Assembly (NCBI GenBank): GCA_963725425.1
Contig: CAVRYJ010000031.1
Location: forward strand, 744,001 to 808,000
Source: Clostridium_I sp963725425
Lineage (GTDB): Bacteria; Bacillota; Clostridia; Clostridiales; Clostridiaceae
Reading direction: 5' to 3'
DNA length: 64,000 nt
A program made the position numbers and the translations under genes. Below the pieces are notes generated by a model. The model saw only the letters and a list, made by a program, of their open reading frames with translations. It was not told the origin of the DNA and made no database searches. Shown here in pieces: positions 53,362-62,286 of this stretch (positions are counted from its first letter, which is position 1; each line of letters opens with the position of its first letter).

Positions 53362-54159
53362 TCAAACTAATTTATTTACTTCAACTGTCATTATTGTCAT
53401 ATTATCAAATCCACCACGCTGATTTAGCTGTCTAACTATTCCTTTTAAACCTTCCTCTGAATTATATTTTTGTATGAATTCCTTTAATTCGTTTTCAGTT
53501 GCGTGCTCTAACATTCCGTCAGTAACCAAACAAAAAATATCACCAGGTATAATTTTTCCTGAATAAAAATCTGGTGGCATAATAGGGCTATCACCTAATG
53601 CTTTAAGCAAAATGTTTTTATTAGGGTGTACCCTAGCTTGCTCTGGAGTTATAAGCCCAAGTCTTACTAACTTACCTACAAAGCTGTGGTCCTTTGTTAA
53701 TTGAACCATTTTATTTGACCTGATTAAAAAAATCTTTGAATCTCCGATATGGGTAATAAAAAATTTATCATGTTTTATTAAAAGTGCACTAAGGGTACAC
53801 TTCATATTTTGAAATGCAGTGTTAGTACCCGTAGAAAGATCATACAAATGAACCGCCGTATACTGAAAAGCATTTTTAAAACGTTCTGGTGTTTTTTCAG
53901 AATGTGCTCCAAAATAATATTCTTGAAGTAAAACATTCACCGCTTCTGCACTTGCTACATTACCTGCAGCACATCCACCAACACCATCTGCTATAGCAAA
54001 AATACTCCCCCATTTATACATGATTGATTCATCAGTTGGAATAAAATGACCATGATAGTCATCGTTTTGTTGACGAATTCTTCCAATATCAGTACAGCTA
54101 TGGACTACAAGAGGCTTAGAATTCGCATTATTTTTTAACCTTAACATTGATTTATCCAA
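53362..54159 (-). CDS. PP2C family serine/threonine phosphatase
   Basis: 265 residues. Motifs are CTDIGRIRQQNDDYHG (metal motif, N-D-D in place of N-E-D), SIFAIADGVGGCAAGNVASAEA, THIGDSKIFLIRSNKMVQLTKDHSFV, CLVTDGMLEHATENEL, and RGGFDNMTIMTVEV with the last metal Asp. Soluble, no membrane helix. It should remove phosphate from Ser/Thr residues. It is the first gene of a PP2C-PII-kinase set on the minus strand, with 75 bp to the PII gene. In cyanobacteria the PP2C enzyme PphA dephosphorylates PII, which is the closest known parallel. Confidence 0.92.
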   Translation of the reverse strand: MDKSMLRLKNNANSKPLVVHSCTDIGRIRQQNDDYHGHFIPTDESIMYKWGSIFAIADGVGGCAAGNVASAEAVNVLLQEYYFGAHSEKTPERFKNAFQYTAVHLYDLSTGTNTAFQNMKCTLSALLIKHDKFFITHIGDSKIFLIRSNKMVQLTKDHSFVGKLVRLGLITPEQARVHPNKNILLKALGDSPIMPPDFYSGKIIPGDIFCLVTDGMLEHATENELKEFIQKYNSEEGLKGIVRQLNQRGGFDNMTIMTVEVNKLV

Positions 54160-54204
54160 TGTATCCCCCTCCCCAAAAACATTAATAAATGAGTCTGTGG
54201 CAAA

Positions 54205-54325
54205 ATAATAAAGTTAAGAATTGAAAATTGAGAGTTAATGATGTTTTTCTTCGCACTTCTAAGAAAAACTGACAATAAAATAGACATTAACTTTCAATTT
54301 TCCACTCTCAATTCTGAGCCTAAGT
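54205..54325. repeat. Inverted arrays of short repeats between APC permease and PP2C
   Basis: Left arm AGTTAAGAATTGAAAATTG and right arm TTTCAATTTTCCACTCTCAA complement each other over about 30 bp. A small hairpin GTTTTTCTT/AAGAAAAAC lies between. Units of 7-8 bp resemble diverged heptamers. It probably ends the permease transcript. Confidence 0.7.
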
Positions 54326-54363
54326 TTAGACATACCCATTTAGTACTTAATTATAGTTTTTGA

Positions 54364-55881
54364 TTACTCCTTAAGAACAATAGGACGATTTAATTTTTTA
54401 CTATTAAAATTCAAATAGACAATACCTATTAACATCCACGCCACTGATACTAAAATAGCTGCAATTGATGCAACCTGTGTTGCTCCTCCACCTAAAATAC
54501 CTAAATATAGTACTGCAAGTAACATTGCTAGGTTTGCGAGAAAACCTAAAATTGGAACAATAATATGAGTCAGTGGATTACGCTTAGGGCTACGTCTAAA
54601 TGCTACTAGTGCAATTAAATTTGTCAAACCATATAGTACAAATGTTCCTATATTTGATATTAAGGTTACAGCTGTTAAGTTAGTAACAGATATAACTCCA
54701 ATTCCACCAATGATAGCTGATACAATAGTTATTATCCAAACAGCGGTACGAGGTGTAGCATATTGTGGATGTAATGCACCTAAAACTGATGGAACTTCGT
54801 CATCTTTTGCCATAGCGTAAGTTATTCTTACTGCGGTATTCATACAAGCAAGAGTACTACCAAAAACAGCCATAGCAACAGATATAGCCACTATAATCAT
54901 AAGCACAAAACCTGAATGATTCAATAATACATTGCCAAGATTCTTTACCATATCTCCAATTGGCGCACTTGATGCTGCTGCTGCACCTATACCAGTTTGA
55001 ACCTTGCCTGCTGAATCTGTAATCTTATACGATGTATTCAACCATGAATTTGCTCCAATATATTCAAAAAGATAACATAATAGACCTTGAATTGCTAGAG
55101 ATAATATAACCCCTCTGCTTACATGTTTAGGTGATTTTGATTCCCCAGCTAAAGCTGTAGCTGATTCAAATCCAACTAATAGTAATATTGAAATAGTTGC
55201 TTGAAATAATACATTGGATATACTATGTGGCGCAACTACTGATGTAATACTTGAGTGTACGAACTGTACATGTTCTGGATTAGTAAATCTATAAATCAAT
55301 GCAAGTATAGTAACAAATACAAGGGTAACTATTTGTACTATATTAATTACTATACTTGAAAGCGTTGAACCATTAATACCTCTGTATGCAACGGCACCAG
55401 TAACAGCTGCAAACACTATAGCTATTACAACTTGACCAAAAACCGGTACATTAATTCCAAATTGACTAAATATATAAGTTATTAATGTTGCCATCATTGC
55501 TACCATTACGCCAGGATATACCCAATAGTATACATGTGAAAACCATCCTATAATATACTTTGAAACTCTTGAAAAAGCAGATATTTTTGAACTATCATTT
55601 ATAAGTGCCCTTTCTGCAAAGTAATATGAACTCCCTGTTCCTGCTTCTGGATATAATTCAGATAACTTAGAATAAGAAATTGCTGTTAAGAATGCCAATA
55701 TCAATGCTACTACAAGACCTGCAAACATATCTTCTGCTGTAGTTGTACCTGCGCTGTTAACTTGAGATGCTTGTATTTGAAAAGTAAGCCATAAAAATGC
55801 TCCAGGTGCAATTAATGCCATTGCATTCATTGTAACACCAGTTAATCCTAAGGTTTTCTTTAATTCTGTTTTCTCTGACAT
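54364..55881 (-). CDS. APC family amino-acid permease
   Basis: 505 residues with about twelve membrane helices. The N-terminus LGLTGVTMNAMALIAPGAFLWLTFQIQA and the block YPEAGTGSSYYFAERAL are typical of the APC superfamily. GFESATALAGESKSPKHVSRGVILSL is the conserved segment after TM6. It is likely a proton-coupled amino-acid transporter; the substrate is not evident. It is transcribed toward the PP2C-PII-kinase genes but separated by 200 bp with an inverted repeat, so it may be a separate unit. Functional ties to nitrogen sensing are only positional. Confidence 0.9.
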   Translation of the reverse strand: MSEKTELKKTLGLTGVTMNAMALIAPGAFLWLTFQIQASQVNSAGTTTAEDMFAGLVVALILAFLTAISYSKLSELYPEAGTGSSYYFAERALINDSSKISAFSRVSKYIIGWFSHVYYWVYPGVMVAMMATLITYIFSQFGINVPVFGQVVIAIVFAAVTGAVAYRGINGSTLSSIVINIVQIVTLVFVTILALIYRFTNPEHVQFVHSSITSVVAPHSISNVLFQATISILLLVGFESATALAGESKSPKHVSRGVILSLAIQGLLCYLFEYIGANSWLNTSYKITDSAGKVQTGIGAAAASSAPIGDMVKNLGNVLLNHSGFVLMIIVAISVAMAVFGSTLACMNTAVRITYAMAKDDEVPSVLGALHPQYATPRTAVWIITIVSAIIGGIGVISVTNLTAVTLISNIGTFVLYGLTNLIALVAFRRSPKRNPLTHIIVPILGFLANLAMLLAVLYLGILGGGATQVASIAAILVSVAWMLIGIVYLNFNSKKLNRPIVLKE

Positions 55882-56326
55882 GAAAAATTCCCCCTATTCT
55901 TAATTTCTCTTAAATTCAAATAATATTTTATAAACAGACTTTTAAAACTAATAAAAAAAGTAATTATCATAACGGCTATTTTAATAGAGTGGCCACCCTT
56001 ATTAACAGATTAGTGAAGCTATTTTATTATTTCATCAAATTGTATGTTTAAATATTGCTAATAGCATATTTTTTTTCTATTAATAATATCAAATCATCAA
56101 CTTATCCTTATTATAACATATGGTTTCATAAATTCAATACCCAAAATGATAAATTATCAATTTTTATACATTTTAATAATTAATTTAATATAAATTGCAT
56201 GATATAATTAATAATTTCTATTTAAATTTGTGGTTTGGATTACAAATACTATTGCATATTAACAAAAAAAATATATTATAATATTATTATTAAAGAAAGA
56301 TAATTTATAAATTAGGAGGTAAGTAT
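55882..56326. other. AT-rich region between divergent transporters
   Basis: 445 bp, no gene seen. TGATAAATTATCA (56147-56159) is a perfect palindrome with a central A, possibly an operator; a similar AAATTATCA/TGATAATTT repeat lies upstream of amtB (60913-60933). TATAAT-like boxes are frequent and none stands out. AGGAGGTAAG before 56327 serves the BASS gene. Confidence 0.5.
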
Positions 56327-57295
56327 ATGATTAAAATATTAGAATGGATTTCAAATCATCTGCTACATATGGTACTAATAGTAGGTGCTTTCTCGCTTAT
56401 ATTTCCTCAGATCGGATCGAATTTAGGATGGATTGTTACCCCCGTACTTGCTATCATGGTGTTAAATGTAAGTATGACAATTAAAATAGAGGATATTAAA
56501 CAAATCAAAAAATATCCATTAATAATTTTATGGAGTGCTTTCCTTCAATTTGTTCCAATGGTATTATTCTCTTTACTGCTTTCAAAAGTCTTCTTAAAAT
56601 CAAATGATATTAGCACTGGACAATTACTTTTAGGTAGTCTTCCAGCCGACATTTCAGCTCCACTTATGGTTTATCTTGTAGGTGGAAGTACCGCCTTAGC
56701 AACTGCTATGCTCGTTACTCAAATGTTTCTAACACCTTTTATTCTTCCTAATGTATTAAGATTACTAGGTGGAGTAGCATTTAAAGTACCAACATCATAT
56801 CTTGTTATTGAATTATCTGTAATTATTTTAATACCAGTAGCCCTGGGTATTTTATTAAATTATTTTTCAACATGGATAAAAAGAAGAGAACAAATTTGGT
56901 CTGGTAGTGCCTCTCTATGTTACATAATTTTGCTTTTTGTAGTTGTATCATCCAATGCTGAAGCTATAATTGCTCTTAAAATGTTTGCATTTCTCATATT
57001 ACTTGTGGAAATAGCACTTAATGTTTTTGGCTATATTTTGGCATTTATAACAAAACTCATCTTCAAACAAAACAAAGTATTTTTGCCTCTTTTATTTCTT
57101 GTAAGTAGTAAAGAATTTGGCATTGCGTCTGCATCGGTTGACACCATGAAACTTAATTCTTCAATAGTAATACCATCTACATTTTATGCAGTAGTACAAA
57201 TGATATCTTCACCTATTATGGTAATGATAATTAAAAAATATAAAAAAACTACAGGCGAATATTTAAAAAATGACATAAACACATCTGCATCCTAA
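56327..57295 (+). CDS. Bile acid:sodium symporter (BASS) family transporter
   Basis: 322 residues, about nine to ten helices. LIVGAFSLIFPQIGSNLGWIVTPVLAIMVLNVSM matches the BASS family N-terminus. Helix-crossing motifs are LGSLPADISAPLMVYLVGGSTALATAM, comparable to the conserved G-P-G/ASxSN-type TM4 region, and LVSSKEFGIASASV, comparable to the TM9 segment. Bacterial relatives move organic anions such as pantoate, pyruvate or sulfonates with sodium. AGGAGGTAAG precedes the ATG. Single gene with its own terminator. Confidence 0.8.
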   Translation: MIKILEWISNHLLHMVLIVGAFSLIFPQIGSNLGWIVTPVLAIMVLNVSMTIKIEDIKQIKKYPLIILWSAFLQFVPMVLFSLLLSKVFLKSNDISTGQLLLGSLPADISAPLMVYLVGGSTALATAMLVTQMFLTPFILPNVLRLLGGVAFKVPTSYLVIELSVIILIPVALGILLNYFSTWIKRREQIWSGSASLCYIILLFVVVSSNAEAIIALKMFAFLILLVEIALNVFGYILAFITKLIFKQNKVFLPLLFLVSSKEFGIASASVDTMKLNSSIVIPSTFYAVVQMISSPIMVMIIKKYKKTTGEYLKNDINTSAS

Positions 57296-57356
57296 ATAGA
57301 GAGAATTCTTGGAATACTAGGTGAGAGTATTAGAGCGGGTAGTCATCGAATAAAAG

Positions 57357-57402
57357 AAGGCTATGTAACAATAGGATTTAATTTCTACTGTTGCATAGCC
57401 TT
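57357..57402. terminator. Bidirectional terminator between BASS and MATE genes
   Basis: AAGGCTATGTAACAATAGGA pairs with TCTACTGTTGCATAGCCTT (a few mismatches), with AAAA on one side and TTTT on the other. It overlaps the MATE stop codon at 57378. Confidence 0.85.
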
Positions 57403-58730
57403 TTGACCCATTTCCCATACCTCATGTAAATCATACACATAACAATTGATAATGCGCTTGCCAAAGGAGATGCAAACCCAATTTGGTATAGTGTAACCCC
57501 TGGCATTTTACTTAAAACATAAGGAACAGGGATACGAATAAGAAATGTAGAAATCATGCTCTGAATCATTGGAAACATTGAATTGCCACAACCAACGAGA
57601 AATGAGTTTATACAAAATACAAAACAGACCAAGATACAATCGATACTGTATGATTTCAGATATAGTGCAGCTGTATCTATTACCGCTCTATCTGTTGAAA
57701 ACAATGCTATCAGTGATTTAGGATTCAATTGTGAATATATACAACATATTATGCCGAAGATTAAAGAAAATCCAATACCTGTGTACAAACTTTCTTTTGC
57801 CCTTTTAGGTTCTCCAGCACCCATATTATGTGCTGTCATTACTGAGATTGCTGAAGCAAATGCAAATGGTGGAATCATTGTAAATACAATTATCTTTTCT
57901 ACAACACCTACAGATGCGGAAACAGTAAGTCCCATTGTATTAACAATGGCTGTAACTAGGAGAAAAGCAATATTTACTAAACCATCCTGTAATGCTATTG
58001 GTAATCCCAACTTAAATATCATTTTTACCTTAGCTGCTTGAAGTTTTATATGAGTATGATTAAATTCAAATGTAAACCCCGTCTTTTTTAAAAATCTAAC
58101 CCCAAGTGTAAAGCTGGCAGCTTGGGCAGTTATAGTACTAATTGCGGCTCCTGCAGCTCCCATGTGAAAAGCACCAACTAAAATTAAATCCATGGCAATA
58201 TTAATTACACAAGCTACTGCAATAAAAAATAATGGTGCTTTTGAATTACCTAACCCTCTTAAAATACCACTTACCGTATTGTACCCAACAATGAATAAAA
58301 TACCACAAGAACTGATTAATATAAACTGTTTAGTATATTGAATTGCCTGAGCTGGTGTGCGCATTAATGCTGTAATGTTCCCTGTAAACACCAACATAAC
58401 TACAGTTAAAATAGCGGCAATTATACAAAATATACAAATCATAGTTCCTATTGTATCTGCTATGTTTTGGTACTTCTTTTTCCCAAAATATTGGCCAATT
58501 AAAACCGTTGCCCCTGTGTTTATTCCAACGATAACTCCAGTTATTGTCTGCATAAATTGACTTCCTGTGGCTACAGCCGAAACTTCTGCTGAACTAGAAA
58601 ACTGCCCAACAATTAATAAATCAGCTGCACCATATAGAGCTTGCAGTAAATTGGCTAGTAAAAACGGAGCTGCAAATTTTAATAATGTTTTTACAACATT
58701 TCCCTCTACTAAATTGTTCTGTTGTTCCAT
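57378..58730 (-). CDS. MATE family efflux transporter
   Basis: 450 residues from ATG 58730 behind TAGGAGGT; an earlier start would include the site. Twelve helices in two similar halves: LLKFAAPFLLANLLQALYGAADLLIVGQF in the first, and KLGLPIALQDGLVNIAFLLVTAIVNTMG in the second. The conserved GQYFGKK and the AHNMGAGEPKRAKES segment are NorM/DinF-type. It exports cationic drugs or metabolites with sodium or protons. A strong hairpin with a T run sits in its leader (58757-58802), so expression may be attenuated. Confidence 0.92.
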   Translation of the reverse strand: MEQQNNLVEGNVVKTLLKFAAPFLLANLLQALYGAADLLIVGQFSSSAEVSAVATGSQFMQTITGVIVGINTGATVLIGQYFGKKKYQNIADTIGTMICIFCIIAAILTVVMLVFTGNITALMRTPAQAIQYTKQFILISSCGILFIVGYNTVSGILRGLGNSKAPLFFIAVACVINIAMDLILVGAFHMGAAGAAISTITAQAASFTLGVRFLKKTGFTFEFNHTHIKLQAAKVKMIFKLGLPIALQDGLVNIAFLLVTAIVNTMGLTVSASVGVVEKIIVFTMIPPFAFASAISVMTAHNMGAGEPKRAKESLYTGIGFSLIFGIICCIYSQLNPKSLIALFSTDRAVIDTAALYLKSYSIDCILVCFVFCINSFLVGCGNSMFPMIQSMISTFLIRIPVPYVLSKMPGVTLYQIGFASPLASALSIVMCMIYMRYGKWVKRLCNSRN

Positions 58731-58756
58731 GATATATAAACCTCCTAAACGCAAAA

Positions 58757-58802
58757 ATGCTGGATAGCACAGTTGGCATTATTAAGCCACCTTATCCAGC
58801 AT
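58757..58802 (-). promoter_or_regulatory. Leader hairpin before the MATE gene
   Basis: On the minus strand ATGCTGGATAAGGTGGC pairs with GCCAACTGTGCTATCCAGCAT (inner mismatches), followed by TTTTTG and then the MATE ribosome site. It looks like an intrinsic terminator placed in the 5' leader. No aptamer family was recognised in the 120 bp upstream. Confidence 0.6.
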
Positions 58803-59065
58803 ATAGTTATTTATATACCCTCCGATGAATAAAATATACGATACTACATCTAGGATATGTTGGCAATAAAATCAAAGCTGTTAATACCTCTAATCAATGT
58901 GCCATTAATTGTTTAAAATAAAGGATGTAAGTAGATTTGTGTAAACAAATTTACTTACATCCCCTTGAATTTTATTGATTTTTCTGCGTCAGCAGAAAAT
59001 CTTCCTTAACTCTTAACTCTTAACTCTTAACTAGAAAAAGATACGCTTCTTAGATTAAATTTTGC
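58803..59065 (-). repeat. Composite 3' element after glnK (two hairpins plus heptamers)
   Basis: Long hairpin GGATGTAAGTA/TTACTTACATCC around ATTTGTGTAAACAAAT (58923-58962). Small hairpin ATTTTTCTGC/GCAGAAAAT (58977-58997). Then heptamer units to 59034. It starts about 30 bp past the glnK stop. The part below 58920 shows nothing beyond AT-rich leader sequence. Confidence 0.8.
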
Positions 59066-59449
59066 CTATTTGTTAGCGTCTTTTTCTTTGTCTCTGTACT
59101 GAAGAGCCGCTTTTCCTTCGTCTCCTGTACTTACACGAATAACATTTTGAACTTCATATACAAAAATCTTACCATCACCAATATGCCCTGTATGTAATAC
59201 TTTCTTTGCTACATCTACAACATCCTTAACTGGCACATCGCTTACTACTATCTCCACTTTCACCTTTTGTAATAAATTCATTTCTACTGTATTTCCTCGA
59301 TAGTATTCCTTGTGTCCTTTTTGCATTCCACACCCCAAAACATTCGTAACCGTCATACCTGTAATACCTATTTCACTCAATGCATCCTTCAAATCATCAA
59401 ACCTACTTGGAGAAGTAATAATATCTATCTTTGTAAGCTTTTCACCCAT
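59066..59449 (-). CDS. glnK: PII signal-transduction protein (GlnK type) next to amtB
   Basis: 127 residues. KLTKIDIITSPSRFDDLKDALSEIGITGMTVTNVLGCGMQKGHKEYYRG, then KVKVEIVVSDVPVKDVVDV and TGHIGDGKIFVYEVQNVIRVSTGDEG are clear PII signatures. The T-loop tip is YYRGNTVEMNL: the residue aligned with Tyr51 is Val, so uridylylation at that site is not possible. Arg47 is kept, as needed to plug AmtB. The tail QYRDKEKDANK is an extra acidic-basic stretch. GAGGAGGATT precedes the ATG. It follows amtB by 45 bp and should block the channel when ammonium is plentiful. Confidence 0.93.
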   Translation of the reverse strand: MGEKLTKIDIITSPSRFDDLKDALSEIGITGMTVTNVLGCGMQKGHKEYYRGNTVEMNLLQKVKVEIVVSDVPVKDVVDVAKKVLHTGHIGDGKIFVYEVQNVIRVSTGDEGKAALQYRDKEKDANK

Positions 59450-59494
59450 AATAAATCCTCCTCTCTCATTTTCGAATTTTAAAAAAACACCTTC

Positions 59495-60727
59495 TTAGTT
59501 TAAACCACCGTATGCATCTTCACCATGTGAAGAAACATCTAGGCCTGCTTGTTCTTCTTCTTCAGTAACTCTGAGTCCCATAACCTTTTTTATTACTATT
59601 AATATTATAAATGTAACTACTGCTGCATAAACAACCGTTGCACCGATTCCTACTAATTGTTTTCCTACTAATGATATATTACCATGAATGAGACCATTAT
59701 CGCCAGCCGGATTTATACCCTTCCAGGCAAATATACCTGTTGCAATCCCGCCCCAAATTCCTCCGACACCATGACATCCAAAAGCGTCAAGGGCATCATC
59801 ATAACCTAATTTTGCTTTTAAGAATGTAACAGACGAGAAACAAATTGCTCCTCCAATTAATCCTATTAAGATAGAAGCTAATGGACTTACATAGCCTGCA
59901 CCTGGCGTTATTGCAACTAATCCTGCTACTGCTCCAGTGGCAATTCCTAAAGATGTTACTTTCTTTCTATGAATATACTCACATACTGCCCATGCAATCG
60001 CTGATGCTGCTGCTGCTGTATTTGTTGTAATAAAAGCATTTAACGCTAAACTATTTATTCCAAGAGCACTACCTGCATTAAAGCCAAACCATCCGAACCA
60101 AAGCAGTGCTGCTCCTAGCATTGTCATTGGTATATTATGTGGGGTAACTGATTTTTTTCTCTTCCTGCCACCAAGCATTATGGCTACCACCAGTGCTGAC
60201 ACACCTGAACTTATGTGAACAACGTCTCCACCAGCAAAGTCTAGTGCTCCAAAATTTTTTATCCATCCATTAACTCCCCATACCCAATGAGCTAGTGGAT
60301 CATAAACTAGAGTAGTCCAAAGTAATAGAAATACTACAAAAGACATAAATTTCATTCGTTCAGCAATTGCTCCTGAAATTAATGCTGGAGTTATAATTGC
60401 AAACATTAACTGAAATAACATAAATGCTTGATGTGGTATTGTAGCTGCATACTGAGCATTTGGTGCGAATCCAACACCTCTTAGCCCTGCAAATTGAAAA
60501 TTACCTATAAGTCCATTAATATCCTTACCAAACGCTAATGTATACCCAATTAGTATCCACTGTAATGATACTATTACAATTGCAACATAACTATGCATAG
60601 TTGTACTTAATACATTTTTTCTTCTAACCATTCCCCCGTAAAACAATGCAAGTCCCGGCGTCATTAGCATAACTAGTGCTGTTGCGAAAAGAACAAAAGC
60701 TGTATCTCCTGTATTTATTCCGTTCAT
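59495..60727 (-). CDS. amtB: Ammonium transporter
   Basis: 410 residues, eleven helices. AFVLFATALVMLMTPGLALFYGGMVRRKNVLS is the family N-terminus. MLFQLMFAIITPALISGAIAERM, DFAGGDVVHISSGVSALVVAIMLG with the conserved Asp and twin-His first residue, GWFGFNAGSALG and DDALDAFGCHGVGGIWGGIATGIFA with the second His follow. It conducts ammonia/ammonium. GAGGAGGAATT lies before the ATG. It forms an operon with glnK. The far upstream region contains a 21-bp inverted repeat. Confidence 0.95.
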   Translation of the reverse strand: MNGINTGDTAFVLFATALVMLMTPGLALFYGGMVRRKNVLSTTMHSYVAIVIVSLQWILIGYTLAFGKDINGLIGNFQFAGLRGVGFAPNAQYAATIPHQAFMLFQLMFAIITPALISGAIAERMKFMSFVVFLLLWTTLVYDPLAHWVWGVNGWIKNFGALDFAGGDVVHISSGVSALVVAIMLGGRKRKKSVTPHNIPMTMLGAALLWFGWFGFNAGSALGINSLALNAFITTNTAAAASAIAWAVCEYIHRKKVTSLGIATGAVAGLVAITPGAGYVSPLASILIGLIGGAICFSSVTFLKAKLGYDDALDAFGCHGVGGIWGGIATGIFAWKGINPAGDNGLIHGNISLVGKQLVGIGATVVYAAVVTFIILIVIKKVMGLRVTEEEEQAGLDVSSHGEDAYGGLN

Positions 60728-61077
60728 AAAGAATTCCTCCTCCGCTTTTTATGTATGAAAATTATGATTAACAATAAGACCTTTGTTATAAATAATATAA
60801 TCACATTGTTTTCTATTCTATCGTATAATTATCTTATTGTCAATAAATTTATTATTATTTTGATAAGATAGCAATCATATGCCTTGATATTGCACATATT
60901 GTATATTTTTATAAATTATCAGTATGATAATTTTTTTATTTAGAATTCACCTTATTACTTATATTAATTACTAAAAAGTAAAAAAAAGTTTGCCTCAAAA
61001 CATAGAAATTTGCCACATAATTCTATTAGTTACAAGTGACAATTTAAGTTCTATTATAATTTCCTTAAAATAAAATA
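60728..61077. other. Region upstream of amtB
   Basis: 350 bp, no gene seen. The inverted repeat AAATTATCA-GTA-TGATAATTT lies at 60913-60933, about 185 bp before the amtB ATG. It may be an operator or a weak hairpin. A canonical sigma-54 promoter (TGGC-N7-TTGC) was looked for and not seen. Confidence 0.5.
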
Positions 61078-61195
61078 GGGATGGAAGTAGATTTGTGTAC
61101 ACAAATCTACCTCCATCCCCATTTTATTGATTTTTCGGTTTTCCCCGAAAAATCTTCCTTAACTCTTAACTCTTAACTTTTAACTTTTAACTTTT
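61078..61195 (-). repeat. Composite 3' element after the ABC-2 operon (two hairpins plus heptamers)
   Basis: Long hairpin GGGATGGAAGTAGATTTGT/ACAAATCTACCTCCATCCC (61078-61119, one mismatch) with a GTAC-type centre. Small hairpin GATTTTTCGG/CCGAAAAATC follows at about 61129-61154. Heptamer units (61159-61195) extend into the last codons of the permease gene. It is the best-preserved copy and a likely strong terminator. Confidence 0.88.
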
Positions 61196-62286
61196 TTACT
61201 CCTGCTTATTATAAAGAAAACAACTGCAAATAGCATTAAAACTGCAAGTTCTTGTGAAACACCCATTAGTGAGCTGCCACTCAAAATTTTATTTTGTGCT
61301 TTCATCACCCAAGTAGAAGGTACAAAATTTGATATATTCTGAAGTGTACTTCCCATTATATCTCTTGGCCAGAAACACCCTCCAAGCATTACTATAGGTG
61401 TGCTTACCAGTGCCATGGTGGCATTTGCTTGTTTTAAAGTCTTAGATCTATTGCATATAGCCACCCCAAGTGCCACACACGCAATACCAAACACAGCAAA
61501 TACTACAAACAAATTGATTAATGATGGGCCTAAATCACTGTGAAACACATTTTTCATTATCAATAAAACTCCTGCAATCTGTATTAAATTCACAACTATA
61601 AAACTTAATATACATTGAAACATATAGTCTCCAGCTTTAATTCCATTAGCAAATATCCTATTATATGTCCCTGACGCTTTATCCCTTAAAATCAATGTGG
61701 TTACCATAGTACTGAGATATATCATGCTCATTACTAAAAAACCTAAAGAACTTGATGAAGCCGCAATCTTGTAATTTTCTCCATCGCTATATTTAATCCG
61801 TGATGCAAAACTCCCCTTTTCATAATCCCTTAGACCCTGATAAAATTTACTGCTATCTCCATTTGCTGCTACTGATATATTTTTAGTTGCATTTGTAAAA
61901 CTGTTCACTAGATAGTTTATGGATGAATCATTATTTGTTCCTTTAATACTATACATTTGAATCTTACTTGAATTATTATTGTTTAATATACTGTCAGTAA
62001 AACCTTTTGGGATTATAACTGCCGTATCAATACTTTTATCAATGATAGCATCCTTAATTTCATCCTGTTTTATTTCATTAATTGTTCCCTTTGCCTTTAA
62101 TGTTTCTTTTAGCATAGAAGTGAGTTTAGTATTATCATTGTCAACAAATCCTATATTAAAACCAGTACTACCTGAACTATACATATTTGCTATAATGGCC
62201 GTAAATGCAATAGGAATAACAAACATAACTATTAAGTTAGTTTTTTTTCTAAATATCCTCTTTAAATTATTAAAAAATATTGTCAT
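61180..62286 (-). CDS. ABC-2 type transporter permease
   Basis: 368 residues. One N-terminal helix (FRKKTNLIVMFVIPIAFTAIIANMY), a large extracytoplasmic domain (about 40-175: FNIGFVDNDNTKLTSML, KSIDTAVIIPKGFTDSIL), then five helices including FLVMSMIYLSTMVTTLILRDKASGTYNRIFANGI and the late conserved MLGGCFWPRDIMGSTLQNISNFVPSTW. This is the YhgE/YhaP/ABC2_membrane_3 layout. The last codons KVKS-stop are made of heptamer repeat, as in CheV. It overlaps the upstream permease by 4 bp and works with it and the ATPase. Confidence 0.9.
   Translation of the reverse strand: MTIFFNNLKRIFRKKTNLIVMFVIPIAFTAIIANMYSSGSTGFNIGFVDNDNTKLTSMLKETLKAKGTINEIKQDEIKDAIIDKSIDTAVIIPKGFTDSILNNNNSSKIQMYSIKGTNNDSSINYLVNSFTNATKNISVAANGDSSKFYQGLRDYEKGSFASRIKYSDGENYKIAASSSSLGFLVMSMIYLSTMVTTLILRDKASGTYNRIFANGIKAGDYMFQCILSFIVVNLIQIAGVLLIMKNVFHSDLGPSLINLFVVFAVFGIACVALGVAICNRSKTLKQANATMALVSTPIVMLGGCFWPRDIMGSTLQNISNFVPSTWVMKAQNKILSGSSLMGVSQELAVLMLFAVVFFIISRSKKVKS

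Noticed and set aside
59495..60727. Sigma-54 control of amtB-glnK
   Set aside because: No TGGC-N7-TTGC promoter was found upstream.
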